The position numbers were made by a program, and so were the translations under genes. A DNA stretch of 64,000 bases from Myxococcus sp. CA023 (lineage in GTDB: Bacteria; Myxococcota; Myxococcia; Myxococcales; Myxococcaceae): positions 1-64,000 of the forward strand of contig NZ_JAAEAH010000010.1 in NCBI RefSeq assembly GCF_010998615.1, given 5' to 3'. Under the pieces are notes generated by a model, which had not been told where the DNA came from, made no database searches, and saw nothing but the letters and a program-made list of their open reading frames with translations. This document shows positions 1 through 9,973 of the stretch, piece after piece. Every line of letters starts with the position of its first letter. Positions within the stretch are counted from its first letter, which is position 1.

Positions 1-1147
<1,147 letters not shown>

Positions 1148-1236
1148 GGCGCGGACGATATCACAGCCGCTTTGCGGGGGTTGGCCTCCGCATTCCCGGG
1201 TTATGCGGTAAAGTTTGAAAGGGGGTGTCGCCTGCG

Positions 1237-3126
1237 ATGGCAAGTGCACCGCGAGAACGATTCGGCCGGTATGAACTTCAAGAGCGGGTAGGCCAGGGCG
1301 GCATGGCGGAGACGTGGCGCGCCCGGCTCCGGGGCGCGGCGGGCGTCACCAAATCCGTGCTCATCAAGAAGGTGCTCCCGGAGTACGCCAACGACGAAGC
1401 CTTCGTGTCCATGTTCATCAGCGAGGCGCGCATCTCCGCCACGCTGTCGCATGGGGCCATTGCCCAGGTTTTCGACTTCGGGAAGGTGGACGGGCAGTAC
1501 TTCCTGGCCATGGAGCTGGTGGAAGGCCAGCCGCTGAACCGCATCCTGAAGCGGGCGCTGCGTTCCGGCTACCACTCCCTGCCGGTGCCCATCGCGGTCT
1601 TCATCGCCATGGAGATGTGCCGCGGCCTGCACTACGCCCATACTCGCAGTGGCGAGAAAGGCGAGCCGCTGGGCATCGTCCATCGCGACATCTCCCCCGA
1701 CAACGTCCTCATCGGCTACGAGGGGCAGGTCAAGATCGTCGATTTCGGCATCGCGAAGGCGCGCTCCCTGCGCAGCTTCAACACCGAGCCTGGCGTGGTG
1801 AGGGGGAAGTACCTGTTCTTCTCGCCGGAGCAGGCACGGGGGGAAGCGGTGGATGCCCGCACGGACGTCTGGGCCACCGGCGTGGTGTTGTTCCAGATGC
1901 TCTGCGGCCGGCTGCCGCTGGAGGGCCAGCTCCACACGGTGTTGCGGCGATTGAACAGCGGCCAGCCGCTGCCCTCGCCGCGACAGGTACGGTCCGACAT
2001 CCCGGTGTCGCTGGACTCCATCATCCAGCAGGCGCTCGCGCTCCAGAAGGATTCCCGTTTTGAGTCCGCCCATGCGCTCGGAGATGCCCTGGCCGGGTTC
2101 CTCTACACGTCCACCCCGCGCTTTTCGCCCATGTCCGTGGCGTACCTGCTGCGCGAGCTGTACCGCCCGGACCTGGAGGCGCTCGGGATGAATGCCCAGG
2201 TGCCGGCCTCCTTCGCGGAGGAGATGTCCATCTGGCGCGAGGTGCCCCCGCTGCCAGCGCCCACGCAGCACGGTGTGCCAGCGCTGGACTTGGAGCCGGA
2301 CTACCGCACTGAGGAGAGCGGGCCCGTCGAGGTGGACGACGCGGAGAAGGAGGCTCCCGCGCCGCGTGCGACGCGGGTGGGCCTGTTCGCCGAAGGCAGT
2401 CGCAGCTCCCAGTGGGTGGCCGGTGTCGGCCTGGTGGTGGCCGCGGTGCTCGCCGTGGTGGCGGTGACGAGGGTGGGCTCCGACTTGCTGGCCGCCGCCA
2501 AGGAAGAGGCGCGCGCGCCCGGGCCGCCCGTGGCGCAGCGGATCATGCCGCCCGCGTTGCCTCCCGCCGCACCCGTGGCCGTGCCCTCGAAGCCCCCGGC
2601 CGCGGAGGAGGCGCCTTCGCGAGCCTCCGAGGCCATGGTCGAGAACGCGGATGACGACGAGGTGTCGGGAAGCGCCGACACGCCGGATGGCGCAGCCGAG
2701 TCCACGGCCGGGCGCTCCGGCGTTGTGCGTCCGGTCTCCGGGACGCGGAGCGGCAAGGTCGTTCCCGCGGCTGGCACGGGCGCTCGAGGACAGACGCGGC
2801 ATGCTCAGGCGGCGCTGCTGGGCGAGGCGGGCAACGCCCTGGCGGTGTCGCCGGTGACGGTGGGGCCCGTGCACAGGGTGCTCACCGCCGGGCGCGCCCT
2901 CCAGCGTGAGGGGAAGTACACCGCCGCGCGGGACTCCGCCCGTGAGTGCGCCCAGCTCGAGCCCGGCAACGCCGAGTGCTACCTGCTGTTGGGGGCCGTG
3001 GAGGTGAAGCTGGGGCGAATCGAGGAGGGGGCTCGCAACTACCACCGCTTCCTGGAGCTGGCCCCGTCGGACCATCCGCTCGCGAGCACTGTCCTGCGCA
3101 TCCTGCAGGAATACGAAGCCCGCTAG
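1237..3126 (+). CDS. Transmembrane Hanks-type serine/threonine protein kinase with C-terminal TPR region
   Basis: About 630 residues. The kinase domain spans roughly residues 8-290 with a glycine loop (GQGGMAE), the VLIKK lysine, HRDISPDN with an intact catalytic Asp near 150, DFG near 170, and the SPEQ region. One membrane span lies near 393-412. The region after it is Ala/Pro-rich and ends in a TPR-like helical repeat, placing sensor or partner sequences outside the inner membrane. All catalytic motifs are present, so it should be active. I prefer ATG 1237 because the purine run AAAGGGGG ends 11 bases upstream; an in-frame GTG at 1225 would add four residues but overlaps that site. It is divergent from the FHA activator gene, which could be a phosphorylation target (inference). 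Confidence 0.93.
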   Translation: MASAPRERFGRYELQERVGQGGMAETWRARLRGAAGVTKSVLIKKVLPEYANDEAFVSMFISEARISATLSHGAIAQVFDFGKVDGQYFLAMELVEGQPLNRILKRALRSGYHSLPVPIAVFIAMEMCRGLHYAHTRSGEKGEPLGIVHRDISPDNVLIGYEGQVKIVDFGIAKARSLRSFNTEPGVVRGKYLFFSPEQARGEAVDARTDVWATGVVLFQMLCGRLPLEGQLHTVLRRLNSGQPLPSPRQVRSDIPVSLDSIIQQALALQKDSRFESAHALGDALAGFLYTSTPRFSPMSVAYLLRELYRPDLEALGMNAQVPASFAEEMSIWREVPPLPAPTQHGVPALDLEPDYRTEESGPVEVDDAEKEAPAPRATRVGLFAEGSRSSQWVAGVGLVVAAVLAVVAVTRVGSDLLAAAKEEARAPGPPVAQRIMPPALPPAAPVAVPSKPPAAEEAPSRASEAMVENADDDEVSGSADTPDGAAESTAGRSGVVRPVSGTRSGKVVPAAGTGARGQTRHAQAALLGEAGNALAVSPVTVGPVHRVLTAGRALQREGKYTAARDSARECAQLEPGNAECYLLLGAVEVKLGRIEEGARNYHRFLELAPSDHPLASTVLRILQEYEAR

Positions 3127-3217
3127 GTCGGGCGTCCACCATTCGACGCATAGAATCATTCGGTGCCCCGCCGGGGACTTGGAAAAGCGAGCGAGCCTCC
3201 CGTACAAGGGGGCTCGC

Positions 3218-5371
3218 ATGACGCGTTTCCGCCTCCCTCGACGCCTGACGCTCCCTGCGCTGCTGATGGCAGCCGCATGTGGTGGGGCTGACTCCATCCC
3301 TGTCCGGACCTGCGACGTGACGTTGACCTACGCACCGCAGCAGTCCATGGCGGGCACTGTTCAGGTCATCGGGGAATGGAACAACTTCGCCTCCCTGCCT
3401 CAGCCCATGACCGACCGGGGTGACGGCGTGTTCACGCTCCGCCTGGAAGGGCTGGAGCCGCGCGACTACGGCTACCGCTTCGTGGTGGGCAACAAGCAGG
3501 AGATGGACCCGGAGAACCCGTACTCGCGCTGGGTTCGCGCGGAGGAGTATTCGCGCCTCACAGTCCCGGACTGCCGCCAGCCCGTGCTGGAGCTGAACCG
3601 CTTCGCGGTGACGCCCGAGGGCTCGCTGGACGTGGCTGTCTCCTACCTCGATGGGACGGACAAGGCTGGCCCGGCGGGTGAAAGCATGGTGCTGTCGCTG
3701 GACGGCACGCCCCGGCCGGACGCCTATGACGCCGCCTCCGGCCGCTTCAGCCTGAACGTGCAGGGCCTGGAGCAGGGCAAGCACCACGTGAAGGTGGTGG
3801 CCAAGGACAGCCAGGGCCGCGAGGCGGAGTCGCTCTACCTGCCGTTCTGGGTGGAGCCGGAGCGCTTCCGCTGGGACTCGGGGCTGATGTACTTCGCCTT
3901 CACGGACCGCTTCCACAATGGCCGGCTGGAGAACGACGCGCCGGTGGCGGACGTGGACCCCATCGCCAACTATCTTGGCGGGGACTTCGCGGGCATCACC
4001 CAGAAGCTGGAGGAGGGGTACTTCGACGCGCTGGGCATCCGCACGCTGTGGATCTCCCCCGTGGATCAGAACCCCGAGGGGCGCTTCATTGGCACCGGCG
4101 GCAAGTACTACACCGGCTATCACGGCTACTGGCCGTCGAAGCCCCGCGAGACGCAGCACCGCTTCGGCTCGCTGGAGGAGCTGCGCGCGCTCACGGCGGC
4201 CGCGCACAAGCGGGGCATCCGCGTCATCGCCGACCTGGTGCTCAACCATGTGCACGAGGAGCACCCGTATTGGGCGAACCATGCGCGGGACGGCTGGTTC
4301 AACACCGCCGCCAGTTGCGTGTGTGGCACGCAGGACTGCGACTGGGAAGCCCAGCGCCTCACCTGCAAGTTCACGGACTACCTGCCGGATTTCAACTGGC
4401 GCTCGTCGGACTTCGTGGACCAGTTCGCCGCGGACACGCTCTGGTGGCTGGAGCAGGCGGACTTCGACGGCTTCCGCATGGACGCGGTGAAGCACATGGA
4501 GCAGGTGGCCGGGCGCACCATCCGCGGGAAGCTGAAGGAGATCACCGCGATGACGGGCACCGAGTTCTACCTGGTGGGCGAGACGTACGTTTTCACGGAT
4601 GGGCGCCCGCAGATTGCCCGTTACATCAGCCCGCGCGAGCTGGACGGTCAGTTCGACTTCCCCCTGTACTGGCCCGTGCGCGAGGCCTTCGCGGACGGCG
4701 AGGGCTTGCAGCGTGTGGACGACGCCGTGCGCGCCAACGAGGAGGCCTATGCGCCGGGAACGCTCAACTCACCCTTCCTCGGCAACCACGACGAGGCGCG
4801 CTTCATCTCCCAGGCCGCGGGGCAACTGCGCGGGGGAGGGAGTGATCCCTTTGGTCCCAACCGCCCGTCCACGGTGGTGACGGATCCGGCCGCCTTCGAG
4901 AAGATGAAGTACGGCTTCGCCTTCGTGCTGACGCAGCCGGGCGTGCCGCTGGTGTATTACGGCGACGAGGTCGGCCTGCCGGGCGCGGATGATCCGGACA
5001 ACCGCCGCTTCATGCGGTTCGGCAGCGCGCTTGCGCCGCTGGAGCGGGAGTTGCTCGACTTCGTGCGGACGCTGGGACAGGCACGCCTGGCGCACGAGGC
5101 GCTGCAGACGGGCGCGCGGCGGACCCTGCGCGTGGAGAACGACCTCTACGTGTTCCAGCGCGACCTGCCGGACGGGAAGGGTGCTCTGGTGGCCATCAAC
5201 CGTAGCGCCGTGGAGCGCTCACTGGTGTTGGAGTTGATGGGGAGCCTGGCCGCGAGCAGCGCCACCTACGTGGACATCTTCTCCGGGCAGACGCTGCAGC
5301 TCGCCGGCACGGAGACGGTGCTCGTCGTCCCGCCGCGCGGCGTCGCTGTCTACGTGCCCCACCAGGAGTAA
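3218..5371 (+). CDS. Alpha-amylase family (GH13) lipoprotein with N-terminal carbohydrate-binding-like domain
   Basis: A 717-residue protein with a lipoprotein signal ending MAAAC (lipidated Cys21), so it is exported and membrane-anchored. Residues about 32-110 resemble a CBM48/E-set starch-binding fold. The catalytic barrel shows the four GH13 regions: DLVLNH, GFRMDAVKH (nucleophile Asp422), VGETYV (acid Glu455) and GNHDEARF (Asp525). It probably hydrolyses alpha-1,4-glucans at the cell surface or in the periplasm. ATG 3218 is preceded by AAGGGGG; an upstream in-frame start at 3179 would bury the signal peptide. It is monocistronic and faces a small convergent gene. Whether it is an amylase or a maltodextrin hydrolase cannot be decided from motifs. 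Confidence 0.93.
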   Translation: MTRFRLPRRLTLPALLMAAACGGADSIPVRTCDVTLTYAPQQSMAGTVQVIGEWNNFASLPQPMTDRGDGVFTLRLEGLEPRDYGYRFVVGNKQEMDPENPYSRWVRAEEYSRLTVPDCRQPVLELNRFAVTPEGSLDVAVSYLDGTDKAGPAGESMVLSLDGTPRPDAYDAASGRFSLNVQGLEQGKHHVKVVAKDSQGREAESLYLPFWVEPERFRWDSGLMYFAFTDRFHNGRLENDAPVADVDPIANYLGGDFAGITQKLEEGYFDALGIRTLWISPVDQNPEGRFIGTGGKYYTGYHGYWPSKPRETQHRFGSLEELRALTAAAHKRGIRVIADLVLNHVHEEHPYWANHARDGWFNTAASCVCGTQDCDWEAQRLTCKFTDYLPDFNWRSSDFVDQFAADTLWWLEQADFDGFRMDAVKHMEQVAGRTIRGKLKEITAMTGTEFYLVGETYVFTDGRPQIARYISPRELDGQFDFPLYWPVREAFADGEGLQRVDDAVRANEEAYAPGTLNSPFLGNHDEARFISQAAGQLRGGGSDPFGPNRPSTVVTDPAAFEKMKYGFAFVLTQPGVPLVYYGDEVGLPGADDPDNRRFMRFGSALAPLERELLDFVRTLGQARLAHEALQTGARRTLRVENDLYVFQRDLPDGKGALVAINRSAVERSLVLELMGSLAASSATYVDIFSGQTLQLAGTETVLVVPPRGVAVYVPHQE

Positions 5372-5375
5372 CAGG

Positions 5376-5430
5376 GTGGGGATGTTCCGGTGGAGGGGTG
5401 GGCCGTCCCCCTTCCGCCGGCGCATCCCAC
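5376..5430. terminator. Long imperfect hairpin between convergent genes
   Basis: The gap between two convergent stop codons is almost filled by an imperfect inverted repeat. The outer arms are GTGGGGATG and CATCCCAC; the inner arms are CCGGTGGAGGGG and CCCCCTTCCGCCGG. There is no uridine run, so it is a candidate bidirectional terminator rather than a textbook one. Confidence 0.4.
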
Positions 5431-5640
5431 TCAGGACTGAGGGGCCGCCTGCTCGCTCTTGCCGTGCTTGTAGAAAAGCACGAGAGTGTAGCAGTGGAAT
5501 TCGTTGTCGGATGACTGACACACGACCCGGTCCACAATCTCCAGGTCGGAGTTGCTCTTCAGCCAGCGGGTGACGTTCTCACCCAGCTCCTCGCGCTCCT
5601 TCGCCTTGGTGGCGGAGAAGACCTTCACGCCCGTGAACAT
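5431..5640 (-). CDS. Small conserved-looking protein of unknown function
   Basis: A 69-residue basic protein beginning MFTGVKVFSATKAKERE and containing one Trp and two Cys, with no signal peptide or membrane span. ATG 5640 has a good AAGGAG site about 9 bases upstream. A TTGACA-N18-GATAAC promoter lies at 5684-5713, which supports it as a real transcribed gene. The length and the alternating strand/helix pattern suggest a small cytosolic alpha/beta fold. I do not recognise the family. Confidence 0.75.
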   Translation of the reverse strand: MFTGVKVFSATKAKEREELGENVTRWLKSNSDLEIVDRVVCQSSDNEFHCYTLVLFYKHGKSEQAAPQS

Positions 5641-5683
5641 CGCCTGCCACTCCTTGTGCGGTGCTGATTCAGGACAATAGGAA

Positions 5684-5713
5684 GTTATCGCACGCGTCGT
5701 TCAGGGGTGTCAA
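5684..5713 (-). promoter_or_regulatory. Sigma-70-type promoter for the 69-residue protein gene
   Basis: On the reverse strand a perfect -35 TTGACA (5708-5713) is followed after 18 bases by GATAAC (5684-5689), four of six to the -10 consensus. This gives a leader of roughly 37 bases before ATG 5640. Confidence 0.5.
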
Positions 5714-5869
5714 AAACCCGGCTTCCCTGCCGTGGGGATGTTGATCGTCCATGCCTGGGGGTTTGCAGTCTCCCGCCCGTGCCTATGTTGCTCGAGTCGC
5801 ACCTGATTGCGTGGGGCGCTCGTGGCAGGGGGCCTCGAGTGGTGGCGGAGTGGGGAAGGGGGAAGGCCC

Positions 5870-6145
5870 ATGGACATGAAGACCAAGAAGGACCTGGCCG
5901 TAGACTTCATCAACACCATCCGGACGATGGAGCCCTCCGCGCTGAATGCGCTCATCGTCAAGGAGGCAGGTGAAGAGCTGGCCCAGTTCTTCCTCAATTA
6001 CAGTGCGAATCTCATCTCCAAGGACCCGTCCCGGGTGCTGGAGAACACGTCCTCGCTGATGCTGATGGGGTACCTCATCCGCACCTACGAGGAGAAGAAC
6101 ACCCAGGCCACCCAGGGCACCTTCCAGTCCTACGCGTTCGCCTGA
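5870..6145 (+). CDS. Small helical protein of unknown function
   Basis: A 91-residue protein (MDMKTKKDLAV...), predicted almost entirely alpha-helical, without Cys, signal peptide or membrane span. ATG 5870 follows a strong GGAAGGGGGAAGG purine stretch; the longer in-frame start at 5807 reads through that site and is unlikely. It lies about 60 bases upstream of the PHP-domain gene on the same strand, so the two may be co-transcribed. No family recognised. Confidence 0.75.
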   Translation: MDMKTKKDLAVDFINTIRTMEPSALNALIVKEAGEELAQFFLNYSANLISKDPSRVLENTSSLMLMGYLIRTYEEKNTQATQGTFQSYAFA

Positions 6146-6207
6146 GTCGCGGGCAGGGCGTTGCAGGCTCGACAGGGCTCGGGGGAGCCTGTTAGGGAGC
6201 AGCGCCC

Positions 6208-6936
6208 ATGCTCATCGACATGCACGCCCATTCCCACCTGTCCAAGGGTTGCGAGCTGGACCCTCGCGCCGTGCTGGAGCGGGCCGCCTTGTTCGGCCTG
6301 GATGGTGTGGCCTTCACCGAGACGAACACCCAGGACGGCTGCGACGAGCTCTTCGAGATCGGCGCGAAGTCGAAGCTCAAGGTCTTCGTCGGGCTGGAGC
6401 TGGTGACGGATCGTGGACAGTACCTGTGCTTCTTCCCGAAGCCGGAGCTGGCCCCGGAGCCGGTGCAGATGTGGGGCAGCAACCGCGAGAAGCCGTGGAG
6501 CGCCGCCGAGTGTCTCCCCAAGGTGAAGGCCCTGGGCGCCGCCATCGTCGCCGCGCGGCCCTATGACCGGGACTCGCAGAATCCGGCCATGGACTTCATC
6601 CGCTCCCTCGGCGTGCTGAGCGCCGTGGAGGGCTACAACGCCCGGGTGAAGCAGACGTCCAATGACCTGGCCGTGGAGGCCGCCGCGGCGCTGAAGCTCC
6701 CCTGTGTGGGAGGCAGTGACGCCCGGGGTTCGCTCGACGAGGTCGGCCGGGGCGCCACGCTCTTCAAGCGGCCGGTGCAGACGCAGGCCGAACTGGTGGC
6801 CGAGCTGCAGAAGGGGGATTTCTGGCCGGTGATGGCCGGCGACCTTCCCCGGCTTACGCGCCCGGGAGAAGCCCAGGCGGCGCGCAAGTCCGGTGGTGGC
6901 GGCCGTGGTGGTGGTGGCAAGCGCCGCCGTCGTTAG
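6208..6936 (+). CDS. PHP-domain metal-dependent phosphoesterase-like protein with Gly/Arg/Lys-rich tail
   Basis: 242 residues. The N-terminus has the PHP metal-binding signature DMHAHSHLSKG; ETNTQDG and GLELVTD follow, and the distal GGSDARGS supplies the last ligand. PHP proteins hydrolyse phosphomonoesters or act in nucleotide and polymerase-associated reactions; the substrate here is unknown. The last 25 residues are a low-complexity tail (GGGGRGGGGKRRRR) that looks disordered and nucleic-acid-binding, which is unusual for a metabolic PHP enzyme. Start ATG 6208 is the only one retaining the first metal motif. Confidence 0.85.
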   Translation: MLIDMHAHSHLSKGCELDPRAVLERAALFGLDGVAFTETNTQDGCDELFEIGAKSKLKVFVGLELVTDRGQYLCFFPKPELAPEPVQMWGSNREKPWSAAECLPKVKALGAAIVAARPYDRDSQNPAMDFIRSLGVLSAVEGYNARVKQTSNDLAVEAAAALKLPCVGGSDARGSLDEVGRGATLFKRPVQTQAELVAELQKGDFWPVMAGDLPRLTRPGEAQAARKSGGGGRGGGGKRRRR

Positions 6937-6957
6937 CCGGCGCTCACCGAAGCCCAC

Positions 6958-7704
6958 TCAGGGGGCGACCTGGTTGCCGCCTTCCTCGGCGCGCGAGAGG
7001 CGTCCGTCCGTGAAGAAGGCGCGGCGGCGGCCCCCGGGGTAGGTCCACTCTTCGTGCCTGGCCGTGCCTTCCAGGGAGCGCCGCACCGTCTCCGGCGGGC
7101 CCCAGGCCATGCGTGCCGCGTCCGTGGACATGTTGGCCACCAGTCGCTTCTCACGCACGGCGTCCTGCACCGCGGGCGGCAACGCGTCCAGCGTGGGCTT
7201 CAAGTCCCTCGCGGACAGGTACTTCTCCAACTCCGTGCGGAAGTCCTCCGGACGGTCCAGGTTGGGCGGCATCACCAGGATGAGCGGCGGCGCGTTGGCG
7301 GGTGCGCCGGCTTCCGTGAGGTACACCCAGGGCCAGGCGCGCGGGCTGTAGAGGACGCGCTCGGTGATGACCCAGGAGGTGGGGAACTCCACGCGGGTGA
7401 TGCGCAGCTTCGTCCCGGCGGGGAGCACGCGCTCCACGGCGCCCGGGTTGATGGGGGCGCCCTTCGAGTCGTCGAGGAGCCGGACGTCCTCGGGGGCGTA
7501 GGGCGTCAGCAGGCGCTTGGAGGCGTCACCGAAGAGCGGCGTGACGTTGCTGGAGACGCGGAGGTACTGCTCCGTCTCCGGGCCGGAGAGCGTCTGGTTG
7601 AGGGAGGTCCGCGCCTCGGGCGGCATGCGCGTCTGGGACGCACAGCCCGCGCCAAGCACGGTCAGCAGGGACAGGGACAGGATTCGGAATGGGGCGAGCG
7701 GCAT
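6958..7704 (-). CDS. Predicted lipoprotein of unknown function
   Basis: A 248-residue protein with a classic lipoprotein signal (LTVLGAGC, lipidated Cys21). The mature part has no membrane span and mixes beta-rich and helical stretches. The C-terminal third, with GPPETVRRS and EEWTYPGGRRRAFF, resembles the short beta-hairpin repeats of SmpA/OmlA-type envelope lipoproteins, though the match is loose. It is convergent with the PHP gene, 21 bases between stops. Likely anchored in the inner or outer membrane; role unknown. Confidence 0.8.
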   Translation of the reverse strand: MPLAPFRILSLSLLTVLGAGCASQTRMPPEARTSLNQTLSGPETEQYLRVSSNVTPLFGDASKRLLTPYAPEDVRLLDDSKGAPINPGAVERVLPAGTKLRITRVEFPTSWVITERVLYSPRAWPWVYLTEAGAPANAPPLILVMPPNLDRPEDFRTELEKYLSARDLKPTLDALPPAVQDAVREKRLVANMSTDAARMAWGPPETVRRSLEGTARHEEWTYPGGRRRAFFTDGRLSRAEEGGNQVAP

Positions 7705-7747
7705 GGCACCTCCGCGGGGACAGGGCGCGGCAGGTGTCCTGATTAGC

Positions 7748-7951
7748 TCACCGGGCTGGCTGCGTCAGCGGGGATGGCTCCATCGCCTCGCGCTTGCCGC
7801 CGCGGCATCCGCGCTGGGGTGGGCAGATGGGGCCGCGGCCATGCGGATCCGCGACGAGCAGGAAACGGCCGAGCCCGCGGGTGTCCGTCAGCTCTGGATG
7901 GCCACACAGAGCGCAGTGACGGGGAGGACGCTTGGAGGGGGGGAAGGGCAC
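7748..7951 (-). CDS. Possible small zinc-binding protein
   Basis: 67 residues starting at GTG 7951. It has two Cys pairs, CALC near residue 13 and CPPQRGC near 43, separated by a histidine-containing loop, as in small treble-clef or ribbon proteins. No ribosome site is obvious, and the C-terminus is Pro/Ser-rich. The paired cysteines in a G+C-rich background favour a real gene, but an artefactual frame is possible. Confidence 0.45.
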   Translation of the reverse strand: MPFPPSKRPPRHCALCGHPELTDTRGLGRFLLVADPHGRGPICPPQRGCRGGKREAMEPSPLTQPAR

Positions 7952-8029
7952 GGGGCGTGAGTGTGCGCCGCTCCCATGCCCGGAGCGAATTTTCGGCGGG
8001 CCCGGCCCGGGTGGGCGCGGGCCGGGGGG

Positions 8030-8347
8030 CTATTTCTTATCGCCCGAGGCCGCCGGCGCGGGGGCCGGAGCGGGCGTGCTGGGCGCGCTGCTGGCCGGCG
8101 AGGACGCGCTCGACGACGAGGAGGAGCTGCTGCTCGACGAGGAGCTGCCGCCGTCCTTCTTGGTGGAGCTGTACAGGTCGGAGTACCAACCCCCGCCCTT
8201 GAGGACGAAGCTCGAGCGGCTGACGACCTTGGTCATCGACCCCTCGGCGCCGCACGCGCTGCACGTGGCAGGGGCGGGGTCGGAGATCTTCTGCAGCACG
8301 TCGATCATCTTTCCACAGCTCTGGCAGGAGTACTCGTAGATGGGCAT
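8030..8347 (-). CDS. FmdB-type zinc-ribbon regulatory protein with polyserine tract
   Basis: 105 residues. The N-terminus is a canonical FmdB/CxxC_CxxC ribbon: MPIYEYSCQSCG and, after 20 residues, CSACG, followed by the typical KVVSRSSFVLKGGGWYSDLY segment. The rest is low complexity: 13 consecutive serines, then Ala/Ser/Pro. FmdB proteins are small zinc proteins of unclear regulatory function. ATG 8347 is chosen because the family always begins MPxYEY; the same frame is open further upstream but that part is unrelated. It ends the likely transcript that starts at the 401-residue protein gene. Confidence 0.9.
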   Translation of the reverse strand: MPIYEYSCQSCGKMIDVLQKISDPAPATCSACGAEGSMTKVVSRSSFVLKGGGWYSDLYSSTKKDGGSSSSSSSSSSSSSASSPASSAPSTPAPAPAPAASGDKK

Positions 8348-8376
8348 GGTTCTCAGTGCCTCGTCAGGGTGTTGAG

Positions 8377-9582
8377 TCAGCGGGAGCCGGCCAGCAACTG
8401 CTTGCGCAGTCCGTCCGCCAGTCCCAATCGCTCGAAGGCGCGGAGGACGAGCTCGGACGGGGCGCCGTGCTTGCGGCCGACGGCATCCGCCAGTTCGTGC
8501 AGGTCTCCGGCATCGTGCAGGACGTCGCCGACGAGCCGCTCCAGTTCCTTGCGGAGTGTGTCGGCGAACTTCTTCTGGATGCCCAGGTCGGTCAGGTACT
8601 TCTCGCGCCCGAGCAGGTCCAGCCGGTGCGTCAGGTGGGGCGCGGCCAGGGCCTCGCGGCGGAAGCGCTCGCGCAGGGCCTCCACGTCCTCCGTCAGCGA
8701 CAGCACGGAGACCAGCCGCTGCAGCTCCGACGGGCTCAGGCCCAGGGCCCAGGCCACGCGGCCGGCGGCGCCCCGCTGGGTGGTGAAGCCGTCCAGCACC
8801 TGGCGGCGCTCCTTCTCCACCATCGCGTCCATCAGCGCGTGGTCCCGGAGCACGTTCTCCAGATCCATCTGCGTCAGCTCGCCCCGCGCGCCATTGAAGC
8901 GCTGGGACAGGGCCCGCAGCAGCGCGAAGCGGTGGTCGGCGGCCTCCATGGCGGCCTCCACGATGGGCTTGCCGGTCAGGCGCGTCAGCTCCATGAAGGA
9001 CGCGCGCGGCGCCTCCACGCGGGTGAAGCGGCCCCGGGGGCGCGGCAGGTCCCTGCGCGAGAGGGCGGGCTCCTCGGCGAAGTCGGCGGGCGAGCCCAGG
9101 GCGTCCTCCGTGGGGGCGCGCTTTCGCGGGGCGATGCGCTCCTTGACGGTGGCCTCCAGATCCTCCTTCGCGGCCTTGCCACCCTTCTTCCCGGCGGACG
9201 CGTCCGCGGCGGGCGGCGGGGCGAAGGTGAGGGTGGGCTCGGCGGGAGCCGGCGCGGGCGGCGGCGTCTTCTGCTCGCGCACGTGGGCCAGCTCGCGGGC
9301 GACCTCGTAGAAGCCGCACGCCTGACGCTGCGCGGCCACGGAGGCCTGGGTGCCGTTGAGGATGTCGACGACGGCGAAGGGCCCCAGGGGGGATGCCTCG
9401 GGTTCGCCGTCCGTCAGTGCGCGGACGCGGAAATCATCAGCCTCGGCCAGGAGGGCCAGCGCCTCGCGGACCTCGGGTGCCGGGGCGGGTGCCTTCGCGC
9501 GCCGGCAGAAGTCCGAGACGGCAACCGCCACGGGGGTGGGGACGTCGTCGGGCTGTCGTCTTCTCTGCCAGGGACTGTTCAT
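8377..9582 (-). CDS. Unassigned 401-residue protein, helical C-terminal region
   Basis: Starts at ATG 9582 (MNSPWQRRRQ). Residues about 1-90 form a small globular region, about 95-190 are a charged Pro/Ala/Lys-rich linker, and about 200-401 are predicted as a dense run of amphipathic helices (for example MTKER-like heptads and QRLVSVLSLTEDVEALRERF). No catalytic motif, signal peptide or membrane span is visible. A TTGACA-type promoter lies at 9621-9650. The fmdB-like gene follows after 29 bases and is probably co-transcribed. The family is not recognised; a cytosolic scaffold or regulator is a guess. Confidence 0.75.
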   Translation of the reverse strand: MNSPWQRRRQPDDVPTPVAVAVSDFCRRAKAPAPAPEVREALALLAEADDFRVRALTDGEPEASPLGPFAVVDILNGTQASVAAQRQACGFYEVARELAHVREQKTPPPAPAPAEPTLTFAPPPAADASAGKKGGKAAKEDLEATVKERIAPRKRAPTEDALGSPADFAEEPALSRRDLPRPRGRFTRVEAPRASFMELTRLTGKPIVEAAMEAADHRFALLRALSQRFNGARGELTQMDLENVLRDHALMDAMVEKERRQVLDGFTTQRGAAGRVAWALGLSPSELQRLVSVLSLTEDVEALRERFRREALAAPHLTHRLDLLGREKYLTDLGIQKKFADTLRKELERLVGDVLHDAGDLHELADAVGRKHGAPSELVLRAFERLGLADGLRKQLLAGSR

Positions 9583-9973
9583 GAATGTCGCGGAAAAATG
9601 CTCGTTTACGAGGGCCGATGCCTCTATCTTCGCCCACGGACAAGTGTCAATGAGCCAGTCCGATTCCAATCTAAACAGCCTACGGCGAGTGCAAGTCGCG
9701 GGGACGAGCGGACGGGAGGGGAGGCGTTCCCTGGGGCCGCACGCCAGGCGTTGCGGGGAGGATGGGACGGGAGTATCAGGCCCGCCGCGTCCGGAGACCA
9801 ACACCTGCCGGTGACGTTTTCTTCTCCGGCGGGGCGCCTTTGTTGGGAAATGGCCGGGTCGCGAGAGTTGGCCGAATTGGTTACAACAAGAGCGGAGGGC
9901 GAGGCAGCGCGGGCCTCCACCCAAGTGCGCCCGAGGCATGGCGCGGACCCGCGGCGACTTTGAAGGATTTTAC
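9583..9973. other. 391-bp divergent intergenic region upstream of the Fur-type gene
   Basis: It separates the reverse 401-residue protein gene from the forward Fur-type gene. It holds the reverse promoter at 9621-9650. I see no protein frame with a ribosome site, no convincing 19-bp Fur box and no terminator. A short AT-richer patch just before 9900 (TTGGTTACAACAAG) could belong to the forward promoter, but no clear -35/-10 pair is visible. Confidence 0.5.
9621..9650 (-). promoter_or_regulatory. Sigma-70-type promoter for the 401-residue protein gene
   Basis: The reverse strand carries a perfect TTGACA (9645-9650), an 18-base spacer and TAGAGG (9621-9626). The -10 is only a partial match. 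The predicted leader to ATG 9582 is about 30 bases. Confidence 0.4.

Noticed and set aside
1201-3297. A 698-residue open frame on the reverse strand across the Ser/Thr kinase gene
   Set aside because: Its translation is His/Arg/Gly-rich without domains; it mirrors the G+C-biased codons of the forward kinase gene.
8030-9319. A 429-residue reading of the frame that contains the FmdB-type protein
   Set aside because: Only the last 105 residues match a family, which always starts MPxYEY; the rest is an out-of-frame shadow of the 401-residue protein gene.
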